From contig JAPPJZ010000062.1 in assembly GCA_028874365.1 (NCBI GenBank), forward strand, positions 1-52,610: a stretch of 52,610 nt of DNA, written 5' to 3'. Made by a program: the position numbers and the translations under genes. The notes beneath the pieces were generated by a model that was not told where the DNA came from, ran no database searches, and was given only the letters and a program-made list of their open reading frames with translations. Source of the stretch: Chloroflexota bacterium (GTDB lineage: Bacteria; Chloroflexota; Dehalococcoidia; Bin125). Positions 27,219-35,938 of this stretch are shown in pieces; within the stretch, counting starts at the first letter, position 1, and each line of letters begins with the position of its first letter.

Positions 27219-27968
27219 GCTGTCGATTAGCGGGCTGATCGTGGGGGCGTGCTCGCCGAATTTGCCGATGATGGCGAGCACGTCCTCCAGCCGCTCCTGC
27301 GGCGTGTTGAGCTTGAGCCCCACCTTGGTCGTCGCCGCGATCGCGCCCTGCAGCAGCGTGTTGATCGCCTCAATCTTCTCCCGACGCTCAGGATCGGCCC
27401 AGGCGTCCTTGTTCGCGATCAAGCGGGCCGTGCTCTGAAGCACCTCCGCGATCACGCGCAGGTTGTTGGCCCGCAACGACGACCCGGTCTCCGTCACGTC
27501 GACGATCGCGTCGATAATCCGCGCCTTGACCTCCGTCGCCCCCCAGCTGAACTCGACTCGCACGTCAATGCCGCGCTGTTCGAAGTACTGGCGCGTGGTG
27601 CGTACCAGTTCCGTCGCAATCACGCCGCCTTCGAGCTGCTCAATCTCCCTGACATGTGACTCGGCCGGCACCGCCAGCACCCAGCGAGCCGGTCGGCTGG
27701 TGGCCTTGCTGTAGGTCATCTCCGCGACCTCGACGACGTCCGCCCCTGTCTCGACGACCCAGTCGTGACCCGTGATGCCCACATCCACCACGCCGTCCTC
27801 GACGTAGCGCGCCATCTCCTGCGCGCGGAACATCGTGCAACTGATGCTCTCGTCGTCGATCTCCGGGAAGTACGAGCGCGAGTTCACCGACACATGAAAC
27901 CCGGCGCGCCGAAACAGATCGAACGTGGATGCTTCGAGCGATCCCTTGGGCAATCCCAGCTTGAGCAT
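27099..27968 (-). CDS. hisG: ATP phosphoribosyltransferase (long form)
   Basis: First enzyme of histidine biosynthesis: condenses ATP and PRPP to phosphoribosyl-ATP. Seen: 289 residues. The catalytic part has LGLPKGSLEAST, ISCTMFRAQEMARYVEDGVVDVGITGHDWV and the PRPP loop region IVDVTETGSSLRANNL. A C-terminal regulatory HisG_C domain (GLKLNTPQERLEDVLAIIG through GLVSYPLNKVI) marks the long form, which needs no HisZ and is feedback-inhibited by histidine. The ATG at 27968 has GGAG eight bases upstream; the open frame to 28028 is not supported. No other his genes lie next to it. Its 3' end overlaps the convergent secreted-protein gene. Confidence 0.95.
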   Translation of the reverse strand: MLKLGLPKGSLEASTFDLFRRAGFHVSVNSRSYFPEIDDESISCTMFRAQEMARYVEDGVVDVGITGHDWVVETGADVVEVAEMTYSKATSRPARWVLAVPAESHVREIEQLEGGVIATELVRTTRQYFEQRGIDVRVEFSWGATEVKARIIDAIVDVTETGSSLRANNLRVIAEVLQSTARLIANKDAWADPERREKIEAINTLLQGAIAATTKVGLKLNTPQERLEDVLAIIGKFGEHAPTISPLIDSSWVALEIILDERQEREMIPELRRAGASGLVSYPLNKVIS

Positions 27969-28054
27969 GACGCCGGCTCCGAAGTAGGTCTGTGTCGTTC
28001 CTGTGGCTACGTGCTGATCATCGCGCATTCGCAGGAATGCCCGGTGTAGCGGGA

Positions 28055-28060
28055 TACACT
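28055..28060 (+). promoter_or_regulatory. -10 element of leaderless promoter for the ferritin-VIT1 gene
   Basis: TACACT, six bases, then the ATG at 28067. The same hexamer and spacing occur at 18276. Confidence 0.6.
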
Positions 28061-28066
28061 GGCCGC

Positions 28067-29227
28067 ATGGCGACGATGGATCAGCCTCAGACGCACGTGC
28101 CGCTCACCGATGAACGCATCGAGCGTCTGCACGAGATGATCAGTGACGAGCTCGACGCGGCCTGGCTCTACGACCGCCTGGCCGGCATGAGCGACCCGCA
28201 GCCGGCCACGGTCCTGCGCAGCATGGCCGAGTCGGAGCGCGAGCACGCCGCCCACTGGGTCTCGCTGCTGGGCGACGAAGAACCCGTCGCCTACGTCGAC
28301 GCCCATCATCCGTCTCTGCGGGTTCGGCTGATGGCCTTCGAGGCTCGCGTCTTCGGCCTCGGTTACATCATCTCGCAGCTGCGTCGCGAAGAGCTCACCG
28401 ACATCCAGCGCTACGTCGCCGACCCCGATTCAGGCGGTCTCGCCGAGGAGGAACGGGAGCACCGAGCGACGCTCGCGGAGCTGGCCCCGCAGTTCGGCGC
28501 CGAGGGTGCGATCGGCGAGGGTCATGCCGGCGTCGGCGCCAAGGGCGCCTCCACCTTTCGCGCGGCGCTCTTCGGTCTCAACGACGGCATCGTCTCCAAT
28601 CTCGCGCTGATTGCCGGCGTCGCCGGCGTTGCCATCGGCTCCGAAGCCGTAATGGTCGCCGGCATCGGCGGCTGGCTCGCCGGCGCATTCTCCATGGCGG
28701 GCGGTGAGTACATCTCCGTCCGCAGCCAGTCCGAGGTTCTGCAGCGCCAGATCGCCATGGAGCGCGACGAAGTGCTGCTCGATCCCGGCGAAGAACGGCG
28801 CGAGCTGATCAGCATCTATCGAGCCAAGGGACTCTCCCAGGAACTGGCCGAACAGGTCGCGGCCGAACTGTCGCAGAAGCCTGACGCCCTGGTCGACACG
28901 ATGGTCCGCGAAGAACTTGGGCTCGATCCGGAAGGTCTCGCCAATCCCTGGAAGGCGGCCGCGAGTTCGTTCCTGTCGTTCTCGTTCGGCGCATTAATTC
29001 CACTCGTGCCGTTTCTGCTCTGGCACGCGGCCGACTGGACGGTCAACTACTGGGCGCTCGTCGCCGGCGTCGTGGCCAGTGTCGTCACCCTCGCCGTCGC
29101 TGGTCTGTTCACCTCGCTGGTCACCAGCCGCAACCCGCTCTACTCCGCCGCTCGATCCGTCTTCGTCGGCGTCGTGTTTGCGGGAATCACATTCGCAATC
29201 GGCAGCGCCCTGCCCTTCGACCTCTAG
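28067..29227 (+). CDS. Ferritin-like domain fused to VIT1/CCC1 iron-manganese transporter
   Basis: VIT1/CCC1 proteins export Fe2+/Mn2+; a ferritin-like front domain is found in membrane-bound ferritins of the MbfA type. Seen: 386 residues. The N-terminal ferritin-like domain (about 12-150) carries diiron-type motifs (ISDELDAAWLYDRLA, ESEREHAAHW, EEEREHRATL). The C-terminal transporter has GLNDGIVSNLALIAGVAG, AGAFSMAGGEYISVRSQ, and three hydrophobic helices from about 295 to 386. The likely role is iron detoxification or oxidative-stress protection by moving iron out of the cytoplasm. Divergent from hisG, whose start is 98 bases away. Start at the ATG 28067, directly after a -10 box; the frame is open further upstream but without support. 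Confidence 0.88.
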   Translation: MATMDQPQTHVPLTDERIERLHEMISDELDAAWLYDRLAGMSDPQPATVLRSMAESEREHAAHWVSLLGDEEPVAYVDAHHPSLRVRLMAFEARVFGLGYIISQLRREELTDIQRYVADPDSGGLAEEEREHRATLAELAPQFGAEGAIGEGHAGVGAKGASTFRAALFGLNDGIVSNLALIAGVAGVAIGSEAVMVAGIGGWLAGAFSMAGGEYISVRSQSEVLQRQIAMERDEVLLDPGEERRELISIYRAKGLSQELAEQVAAELSQKPDALVDTMVREELGLDPEGLANPWKAAASSFLSFSFGALIPLVPFLLWHAADWTVNYWALVAGVVASVVTLAVAGLFTSLVTSRNPLYSAARSVFVGVVFAGITFAIGSALPFDL

Positions 29228-29251
29228 CCAACCAGCCCCCGCACAGCGCCA

Positions 29252-30517
29252 CTAGAACAGCCGGGCAAGCTCTTCGTCCGGATCGAAGTCGTCTACGTCG
29301 ACACCGAACTCGCGCGGCAATTCCGCGCCGAACGCCTGCGCGTCGCGTTCGATATCGAGCTGCTCGATCCGCGGGTAGAACTCCAGCGGCGGCATACGCT
29401 CCGGAAACCCCAGCGCGCAGAGCCGTTGGCCGCGGTCCGGGATGCTGCTCAGCGCCTCGAAGATGGCCGGTCCGTGGCCCAGCACCATGATGTCGGGCGC
29501 GTCGTCCTCAGGAGCCGCCTCGCCGCTTAATGTCTTGGCCCCGAGGAGTCCACAGATGAACTCCTCCACGACCGGGCGCATCGGCTGCGAGTCGTCGGGC
29601 CGTACCGGACTCGAGGTGTAGCCAAGGTCTTTCAGCGCGCGCCGAAATCCCGCATGGCCCGGAGCGATGTGCGCGAACAGCGCTCTGACGTCGCCGTCGG
29701 CGGCCTGTGAGCGGCTGCGCGCAAAGTCGAGCACCGTGCCCCAGTCGGGACGCGTGCCCGGATTCGGCTTCTCGCCGAGTATCTCCCCCAGTTCCTTCTC
29801 GATGCTCCGACCGTCGACGATCAGGTAGAAGTCGCGAACCCCATCACTCTCCAGGCGTTGGAACGTCGGCGGAGCAACCGGCTGCTCCAGCGCCTGCGGC
29901 TCGACCAGCGCCGGCTGATACGGCGCGGAGGGGTCAGCCTCGAAGAAGGAATCGGCATCGTCGTCGAACTCGACCCGCGGCAAGGGAGTCCGAAAGAGCT
30001 GGGCGTCGTCCTCGATGTCGTAGAAGTCGATCTGGTCCTCAAGCTCCGGCGCATCGGGGAAGAACTCCGTGAACCCGAACACGCTGACCCGGTCCGCCTG
30101 GTCGGCGAGTCGAGGCAGGTCGCCAATCAGCTCCTCGTTGTGTGTGCCGACGATGATCTGCCACTCCTGGTCGGGCAGAGCGGCATCGTTGAGACGAGTG
30201 ACCCGCTCACGGATCAGATCGGCGCAACTCTGGCCGGGGACGAAACGATCCCCGAGCGCGATCATGAATCCGGAGGATTGCAGGAAGTGCATGAATCCCT
30301 GCTGCCCCGGAGCCCAGAAGACGAACGTGGCGGTGTATGGAGCCGGACCGCAGTTCTGCTTGACGAATGATTCGAGCCGGCGCCAGTCGGGCCGTGTGTC
30401 CGGTCCCGGTGGCTGACCGATGACGCGGCCGAGCGTGCCGTCGATCGACGGTCCGTCGATGAACACGTGGTGGCCGCGAGGTGGCGCGAAGGGAGGATCG
30501 GGATGGTGCAACGTCAT
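29252..30517 (-). CDS. Tandemly duplicated NYN/PIN-like domain protein
   Basis: Not a characterised protein. Seen: 421 residues made of two copies of one domain, about 16-195 and 228-418. Both begin with an NYN-type strand (HHVFIDGPSIDGTLG; FYLIVDGRSIEKELG), followed by a shared G-x-PxPxTRPDW motif, an FxAPG/IAPG strand, and a strand-turn-helix at the place of the NYN SGDSD motif. There the sequence reads VGTHNEEL in copy 1 and LGHGPAIF in copy 2, so the second set of acidic ligands is largely lost. Each copy ends with FGFTEFFP/LGFPERMP and an IxxxDIExDAQxF segment. NYN domains are RNases; here binding rather than cleavage is more likely. No ribosome site is seen. It stands alone, 24 bases beyond the ferritin-VIT1 stop. 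Confidence 0.65.
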   Translation of the reverse strand: MTLHHPDPPFAPPRGHHVFIDGPSIDGTLGRVIGQPPGPDTRPDWRRLESFVKQNCGPAPYTATFVFWAPGQQGFMHFLQSSGFMIALGDRFVPGQSCADLIRERVTRLNDAALPDQEWQIIVGTHNEELIGDLPRLADQADRVSVFGFTEFFPDAPELEDQIDFYDIEDDAQLFRTPLPRVEFDDDADSFFEADPSAPYQPALVEPQALEQPVAPPTFQRLESDGVRDFYLIVDGRSIEKELGEILGEKPNPGTRPDWGTVLDFARSRSQAADGDVRALFAHIAPGHAGFRRALKDLGYTSSPVRPDDSQPMRPVVEEFICGLLGAKTLSGEAAPEDDAPDIMVLGHGPAIFEALSSIPDRGQRLCALGFPERMPPLEFYPRIEQLDIERDAQAFGAELPREFGVDVDDFDPDEELARLF

Positions 30518-30686
30518 GGCGGATTCGATTCGGGAATGAGATATGCGAACGATGGCTACTGGCTGACTGGCCCCTGATCTCCTGGCCTCACTACGGGGGT
30601 CAGCAGGGCGTTAAGACTAGGGTAGATCGATTAATGTCGGCGTGACGTGGCCAGGCGCGATGAGGGCGCCGTGCGGGAGCAGCATC

Positions 30687-33311
30687 CTACTCCGCCTGCG
30701 CAACAGCAACAGATGCGAGGCGTTCGGCGTTGACCGCCTGAACCGACTGCACCGCGCCGCGTTGCGCCAGGCTGGAAGTCCAGACGGCGCCCGCGGGCAC
30801 GTCTTCGGTGATCTCGGCTGCCAGGATGATCTGCGTTCCGTTGCCGGACAGACTCACCGCCGAGCCCTCTTCGATCCCGCGCGCGGCAGCGTCTGCCGGA
30901 TTGATCTGCACGCCCTCGGAGCGATGCAGCAGATCGGCATTGACATCGCCCCGAGCCGCGCTGAGGCGATCGGTGTAGAGGTCGCGGCCCATAAGCAGCG
31001 TCAGCGAATCGTCGCCATTCGTCGCGCCGGTCGGAGGAACCGACAGGAAGCGCTGCGTGGCTGCGCCGTTGACTGGCATCCGTGTCTGTGTCGCGCCGGG
31101 CTCGGCCAACGACGCATAGCGGCTGTCGGCTGCCGCCAACGCCGTTCGTGCTTCGCGCACGTCCTGCGGCTGGCTCGGCGCTGGGATCGGATCGCCCGGT
31201 TCGCCGTCCTCGTTGGTCGTCGGAGTCTCGACCGCCGGAAGCCGCTCGGCCAGCGCATGCAGCCAGTCGCCGAGCGCCCGCGCGTTGCGTTGCTCGACCG
31301 TGGCGCTCCGCAGACGAAGGATCTGACGGTCGGCGTTGGTGATATGGCCGTCCTTGCCGAACGCCGAGATATCAGGCAGCACGTGGGTGGCGCGCTCCAC
31401 CGTCTCCGTCGAAACCTCGTCGATCACGACCAGTGCGTCCAGGTTCTCCAGCGCGGCGATCGTACCGGCGCGATCCGGGTGCAACAGCACCGGGTTGTCG
31501 CGGGCGACGACCAGCGCCTTGAGGCTGCCGTCGCGCGCCGCCTCGAGCATCCCGGAGACGCCCAGTCCGCCCTCGCCGGGGGCGATACCGAGGTCTCGAA
31601 GCCCGACGGAGTTCGATTCCGGTGGAAGCACATGCAGCGAAGCCGGAGCGTCGGCCGGGCCGGCCAGCGCGATCGCCAGGTTGGCCGCCGCCCGAACCTG
31701 GGCGCCCGCCTGAGCAGAGTTCGTGCGCGACGGCGCCACCACCACTGCGACGGAACCGCCGCGTCGACGCAGCACGGTTGCTGAGGCAGCGTCGACGCCC
31801 TCAACCGAGCCGCTCACATCCGACAGGCCGTCGATCTCAGTCAGCGCCGTCCGTACGTCGAGGTCCTTGACCACGCCGGTCGCCAGCGCCTGGGCGACCC
31901 CGGCGAGATCGCCGTCGGCGGGATGAAGTACGTGGTCGTCGTCCACTGCGTATTCGGCCAGCGGGTTACGTCGCGACGAAATGCTGATCAACGATGCGCC
32001 GTTGTTGGCCACGGCGTCTTTGATCCGTACGCCGAGCACATTGTTCGAGGCCGAAATGTCGTCGCCGATTGCAATCACCAAATCGGCTGTCTCAACCGAA
32101 GTCAGGCGTGAGGGCAAGTGCTCCGAGCCGAACGCGTCATTCAACGCGTCGCCGATCGCCGCCGTCACCGGCCCCAGCGACGAATCGAGATTCGTCACGC
32201 CGAGGCGAGTCGCCAAAGTCTTCAGCGAGTAGAGCTCTTCGAGCGTCATCTGCCCCGAACCGAGGACGCCCACCGCCTCCGGCCCGTGCGCATCAAGGAC
32301 GGCCGAAATCGCGGCAGCCGCATGCTCGACCACGGCGTCGCCGTGCTGCTCGAACGCGTCCTCGCCGCGACCGATCGACGCAGCGCGCACGCGATCCTTG
32401 TCTCGGGTCTGGTCGTAGCCGAAGCGTCCCCGCACGCAGATCTGCGAGCGCGAGACATCGTTGCCGTTGCCCGGCCGCACCTGGATCCCGCGCCCGTCGC
32501 GCACGCCCATCTGGATCGTGCAGCCCATCGAGCACTCGGTGCAGGTCGTCGTCACCCAGCGATCCGGCCGCGCGACCCACTTGTTCGGCGCTTCCATCAG
32601 CGTCGCCGTCGGGCAGACGTCGATACAGGCGCCGCAGAAGTCGCAGTTCGATTCGTCGATCTGGCCGCCCGCGCCGAATGCGATCCGCGTCGAGAATCCG
32701 CGCCCCGCCAGCGTGATCGCCGTCGTGTGCCTCAGATCGTCGCAAGCACGCACGCAGCGCGTGCAGATGATGCACATCTGCGGGTCAAACTCGAAGAACG
32801 GGTTCGCCCGGTCGGGCTCCGGCTGCTGGAAGCGGTAGTAGGTGCGCGCCTCGTCGATGTATGGCTCGACGTTGGCGCGGCCCACGTCGGCGGCATCGCA
32901 CGTGGTCTGCAGTTCGCAGCGGTAGTTCTTCGAGCAGGTCACGCAGCGGTGCGTAACCTCGTTGTCGCGCAGGCAAATCTCACCGGTGCGGCAATGTTCG
33001 ATCCGGTGACAGGTCAGGCAACGGTCTGAGTGGTTCGCGAGGATCACCGCCAGGACCTCCTGGCGCATCTCGGTCACCTCGGGCGTGTCGGTGCGCACGA
33101 CCATGCCGTCCATCACGGTGGTCGTGCAGGACAGCGGCAGTCCGCGCATCCCTTCGACCTCGACCGCACAGGTGCGGCAACCGGCGTACGGGGGCAGGCC
33201 GTCGAGGTAGCAAAGATTGGAGATCGCGAAACCGGCGTTCTTGATCACCTCGACCAGCGGAGCGCCAACCTCGGCCTCAACCGACCGTCCATTGATCGTG
33301 ATCGTCGCCAT
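30687..33311 (-). CDS. nuoG: NADH-quinone oxidoreductase subunit G-like protein
   Basis: Fe-S subunit of the peripheral arm of complex I. Seen: 874 residues. A 2Fe-2S ferredoxin domain has Cys34, Cys45, Cys48 and Cys62. A His-Cys region appears twice: HSDRCLTCHRIEHC, then THRCVTCSKNYRCELQ. Two 4Fe-4S motifs (CIICTRCVRACD, CDFCGACIDVCP) follow. The molybdopterin-oxidoreductase part opens with CTECSMGC...CVRGRFGYD. A pterin dinucleotide-binding C-domain ends the chain. The SeCys/Cys-His active site of formate dehydrogenases is not seen after the 4Fe-4S segment, so I favour NuoG over FdhA. The ATG at 33311 has GGGAG six bases upstream. It is separated from nuoB-nuoI by an opposite-strand secreted-protein gene; other nuo genes are not in the window. 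Confidence 0.82.
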   Translation of the reverse strand: MATITINGRSVEAEVGAPLVEVIKNAGFAISNLCYLDGLPPYAGCRTCAVEVEGMRGLPLSCTTTVMDGMVVRTDTPEVTEMRQEVLAVILANHSDRCLTCHRIEHCRTGEICLRDNEVTHRCVTCSKNYRCELQTTCDAADVGRANVEPYIDEARTYYRFQQPEPDRANPFFEFDPQMCIICTRCVRACDDLRHTTAITLAGRGFSTRIAFGAGGQIDESNCDFCGACIDVCPTATLMEAPNKWVARPDRWVTTTCTECSMGCTIQMGVRDGRGIQVRPGNGNDVSRSQICVRGRFGYDQTRDKDRVRAASIGRGEDAFEQHGDAVVEHAAAAISAVLDAHGPEAVGVLGSGQMTLEELYSLKTLATRLGVTNLDSSLGPVTAAIGDALNDAFGSEHLPSRLTSVETADLVIAIGDDISASNNVLGVRIKDAVANNGASLISISSRRNPLAEYAVDDDHVLHPADGDLAGVAQALATGVVKDLDVRTALTEIDGLSDVSGSVEGVDAASATVLRRRGGSVAVVVAPSRTNSAQAGAQVRAAANLAIALAGPADAPASLHVLPPESNSVGLRDLGIAPGEGGLGVSGMLEAARDGSLKALVVARDNPVLLHPDRAGTIAALENLDALVVIDEVSTETVERATHVLPDISAFGKDGHITNADRQILRLRSATVEQRNARALGDWLHALAERLPAVETPTTNEDGEPGDPIPAPSQPQDVREARTALAAADSRYASLAEPGATQTRMPVNGAATQRFLSVPPTGATNGDDSLTLLMGRDLYTDRLSAARGDVNADLLHRSEGVQINPADAAARGIEEGSAVSLSGNGTQIILAAEITEDVPAGAVWTSSLAQRGAVQSVQAVNAERLASVAVAQAE

Positions 33312-33359
33312 AACGTCTCCCGGATTCCAGCCAGCCACAGGCACGCAGAACCACAGCGC

Positions 33360-33365
33360 AGTCTA
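33360..33365 (-). promoter_or_regulatory. -10 element for nuoG
   Basis: TAGACT on the minus strand, giving a leader of about 40 bases with a GGGAG ribosome site. It faces the divergent promoter at 33400. Confidence 0.4.
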
Positions 33366-33399
33366 CCAGTCGAATGGATTCAAGCCTCCATTTCTCGCG

Positions 33400-33405
33400 T
33401 AGATT
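33400..33405 (+). promoter_or_regulatory. -10 element of leaderless promoter for the secreted zincin
   Basis: TAGATT, six bases, then the ATG at 33412. No ribosome site. Confidence 0.55.
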
Positions 33406-33411
33406 GAAGCA

Positions 33412-35379
33412 ATGTCTCGCTCATCGCGGTTCGCAAGAATGGCGGGGGCCCTCCTTGCTCTCGCGCTCTGCCTGCTGTTGGTCCACTCGATCTCTGCCGA
33501 GCAGGACGCGCCCCCGGCAAGCAGAACGCTCTATCCCGGCGACAATCTGATCGGCTGGGTCGGCTTTGCGACCACGCCCCAAGCACTGTTCGACCAGATT
33601 CCCGAAGCGAAGCTGATCTACACGTGGGACGCCGATGACTCCCGTTACCGCTTCGCCGCGCCAGGGTTCCCTGCGACCCTCCACTCGATCGAGCCCGGAA
33701 TGGGCGTGATTGTGCGCATCGCCGGCGAGGACCCGATCGTGTGGCATCAACCAACCGTCGCCGACGGCGAATGGGTGTCTCTCAAACCCGGACCGAACCT
33801 CGTCGCTTGGACCGGACCCAGCGGCACGCCGATCGATCTGGCTGTCCGGTCCATCGGTGAGTCACTCACGCACGCCTTCTACTCCACACCCGACAGCAGC
33901 GAACTCGCCCTCTTTCAGCCCGGCTCCCGTCCAGGCCCCGAGCCTCAACATCAACTGCGCCGCGGCGACGGCCTCTGGGTGTTCAACGCCGCGGAAACGA
34001 ACTGGCTCCAGCCCAGCGGCGATCGCGCGCTCCATCCCCTCGGCCCGCCGCCCGACGAGGTCCGCTGGTCGGCATCATTCGACAAGTACCTCGACGCCGA
34101 CGGCATCGCCTTCATCGCCACCGAGAACGTCGCCGACGAAGCACTCTTCCGCGCCGCCGCCATCTTCGACGAGATGCTCGTCAATCGCCCCGACCTCCGC
34201 GAAGCGCTCGTCCGGCGTCGCGTGCACACCGTCATCGTGGGTCAATCCGAGCAAACCTTCGACCTCGCCCCGTACCGGCAATATCGGGATCGGATTGAGC
34301 TGCGACCGTGGGGCGAGGGCGGACCTCGAGGCCTGGGACCAAACGACTTCACGCCCACGCTGATTCCCGAGGAAAACCTCCTCTGTCTGGCCGACGACGC
34401 CTACCGAGGGCACGACGTCACGGTCCACGAGTTCGCCCACGCGATCGACTACGCACTCAGGCACGGACGCGAGGCCGGCAGCTTTCAGGCCTCGCTGGCC
34501 TCCGCCTACCGATCCCTGGTCGAGACTGAGCGCTGGAAGGGAACCTACGCCGCGCGCAACGTGCGAGAGTTCTGGGCCGTCTCGCTCGGCACCTGGCTGG
34601 GTCTGGACCGATCACTCAGATTGCATATCAGAACCGCCAACGATCTCGAGCGGTACGCACCCGACGTGGCCGAACTGATCACGTCAACCGTCGGCGAGAT
34701 CCGAGTTGATGCCACCTGCCAACCCGCCGAGGCGCCGCTACAGGGCGCGACCCGCAAGCACCTTGTGCAGGGAGCCCTGCTCACTGCCGACGGTGCCCCC
34801 GTCCCAGGCGCTCGAGTCCGCCTAGAGCGACAGCAGGACACCGCGACTCCCGGCCAGACCGGGAGCATCAGCGAGTACTCCCTCTGGAGCGACGGCCGCT
34901 TCGCCCGCTTCATCCTGCCCGGCGAGTACCGACTCAGCTTCCGCTGGGAGCACTGCCCGCTGTTCTACCACGCCGACGGACTTACGATCGCCAAAGGCGA
35001 CGCTCAGCTCATCGCCCTCGCCGAGAACGGAATCGAGATCAACGTCCACCTTCCCGAAGACGTGTGCCGCCAGCGTTTCAGCGGGACCATCGTCGATAGC
35101 GACGGCAATCCCGTGCGCGTAGGGATCGCCGTCCTGCGCGAGCCATCCGCCGACATCGACACCGGCGGCGCCTCCTTACGTTCGGACGTTGACGGCCACT
35201 TCGCCGTGCGCCTGCCCACGACCGGCCGCTATCGCATGTACATGTACGCCAGAGGCTGCTGGCTCACCTACGACGGCCAATCGCTCGTCGACTACGACAC
35301 CGAGACACACATCGATGCCGACCAACTGGACGGCCAGGAACTCAAACTGACCTTGCCCGATCGCACTTGCAGCGAATAG
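33412..35379 (+). CDS. Secreted zincin metalloprotease-like protein with two GxN(L)(V/I)xW modules and carboxypeptidase-regulatory-like domains
   Basis: Seen: 655 residues. A signal peptide (AGALLALALCLLLVHSISA) is followed by two tandem ~80-residue modules, about 40-120 (GDNLIGWVGF...TWDADDSRYRF...IVWHQP) and 122-205 (GPNLVAWTGP...LWVFN...NWLQPSG). The catalytic-looking domain has HEFAH at 339-343 and Glu386 in NVREFWAVSLG, the third zinc ligand expected of gluzincins and similar in layout to lethal-factor-like peptidases. Two Ig-like carboxypeptidase-regulatory repeats complete the chain (about 455-550: VQGALLTADGAPVPGARV; about 555-650: FSGTIVDSDGNPVRVGIAV). Predicted extracellular protease. 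It sits between nuoG and nuoI on the opposite strand and has its own leaderless promoter, so it is an insertion into the complex I neighbourhood. Confidence 0.78.
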   Translation: MSRSSRFARMAGALLALALCLLLVHSISAEQDAPPASRTLYPGDNLIGWVGFATTPQALFDQIPEAKLIYTWDADDSRYRFAAPGFPATLHSIEPGMGVIVRIAGEDPIVWHQPTVADGEWVSLKPGPNLVAWTGPSGTPIDLAVRSIGESLTHAFYSTPDSSELALFQPGSRPGPEPQHQLRRGDGLWVFNAAETNWLQPSGDRALHPLGPPPDEVRWSASFDKYLDADGIAFIATENVADEALFRAAAIFDEMLVNRPDLREALVRRRVHTVIVGQSEQTFDLAPYRQYRDRIELRPWGEGGPRGLGPNDFTPTLIPEENLLCLADDAYRGHDVTVHEFAHAIDYALRHGREAGSFQASLASAYRSLVETERWKGTYAARNVREFWAVSLGTWLGLDRSLRLHIRTANDLERYAPDVAELITSTVGEIRVDATCQPAEAPLQGATRKHLVQGALLTADGAPVPGARVRLERQQDTATPGQTGSISEYSLWSDGRFARFILPGEYRLSFRWEHCPLFYHADGLTIAKGDAQLIALAENGIEINVHLPEDVCRQRFSGTIVDSDGNPVRVGIAVLREPSADIDTGGASLRSDVDGHFAVRLPTTGRYRMYMYARGCWLTYDGQSLVDYDTETHIDADQLDGQELKLTLPDRTCSE

Positions 35380-35415
35380 CCCGCAGCCCCCGACATCCCC
35401 GCCCAACACGCTCCC

Positions 35416-35901
35416 CTAATGGTGCTGCCGACGCTCCTCGGGATGTACCGTCTGCTGCACCGCCTGCTGACCGTTCGGGTAAACCCAGTCGTGCTGCTCC
35501 AGATACTCGTTGGCCAGCTCGATCAGGTCGTCCTTGTCCTTGTACAGACGATTCGGATTCGTCACCACGTTCGTGTACGACCCGCCGACCTGGATCGCCT
35601 CATACGGACACGCCTCCGCGCACAGCCCGCAGTACATGCACAGCCGGAAATCGATCTCGTACCGATTGACCAGGAACGAGCCGTCCTCGCGAGGCTCCGT
35701 GTCGACCAGGATGCAGCCGTCGGGACAGGCCTGCGCGCAGGTCGAGCAGCCCGTGCAGCGCTCCACGAACCAGACCAGGTTCGTCCGCGCCCGCGGCGGG
35801 ATGTTGCGCTCCTCCTCCGGGAACTGCACCGTCACCGGTTCCTTGCGCACGTGCTTGACCACGGTCATCAGTCCCTTGGCGATGCCCTTGCCGAAGACCA
35901 T
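35416..35901 (-). CDS. nuoI: NADH-quinone oxidoreductase subunit I
   Basis: Carries clusters N6a and N6b that pass electrons to NuoB. Seen: 161 residues with two canonical 4Fe-4S motifs, CTGCSTCAQACP and CMYCGLCAEACP, preceded by a NuoI-type stretch (KHVRKEPVTVQFPEEE, PPRARTNLVWFVERC). The C-terminal tail is hydrophilic. It follows nuoB by 37 bases on the same strand, so the pair forms an operon. The usual neighbours nuoC, nuoD, nuoH and nuoJ are missing between and after them. Confidence 0.92.
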   Translation of the reverse strand: MVFGKGIAKGLMTVVKHVRKEPVTVQFPEEERNIPPRARTNLVWFVERCTGCSTCAQACPDGCILVDTEPREDGSFLVNRYEIDFRLCMYCGLCAEACPYEAIQVGGSYTNVVTNPNRLYKDKDDLIELANEYLEQHDWVYPNGQQAVQQTVHPEERRQHH

Positions 35902-35938
35902 GTACCCGTCTCTCTAGCGGCTTTGCCCGCTCAACCGA

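Noticed and set aside
30687-33311. Formate dehydrogenase alpha subunit
   Set aside because: Domain order fits, but the Cys/SeCys-His active site after the 4Fe-4S segment is missing and nuoB/nuoI are close by.
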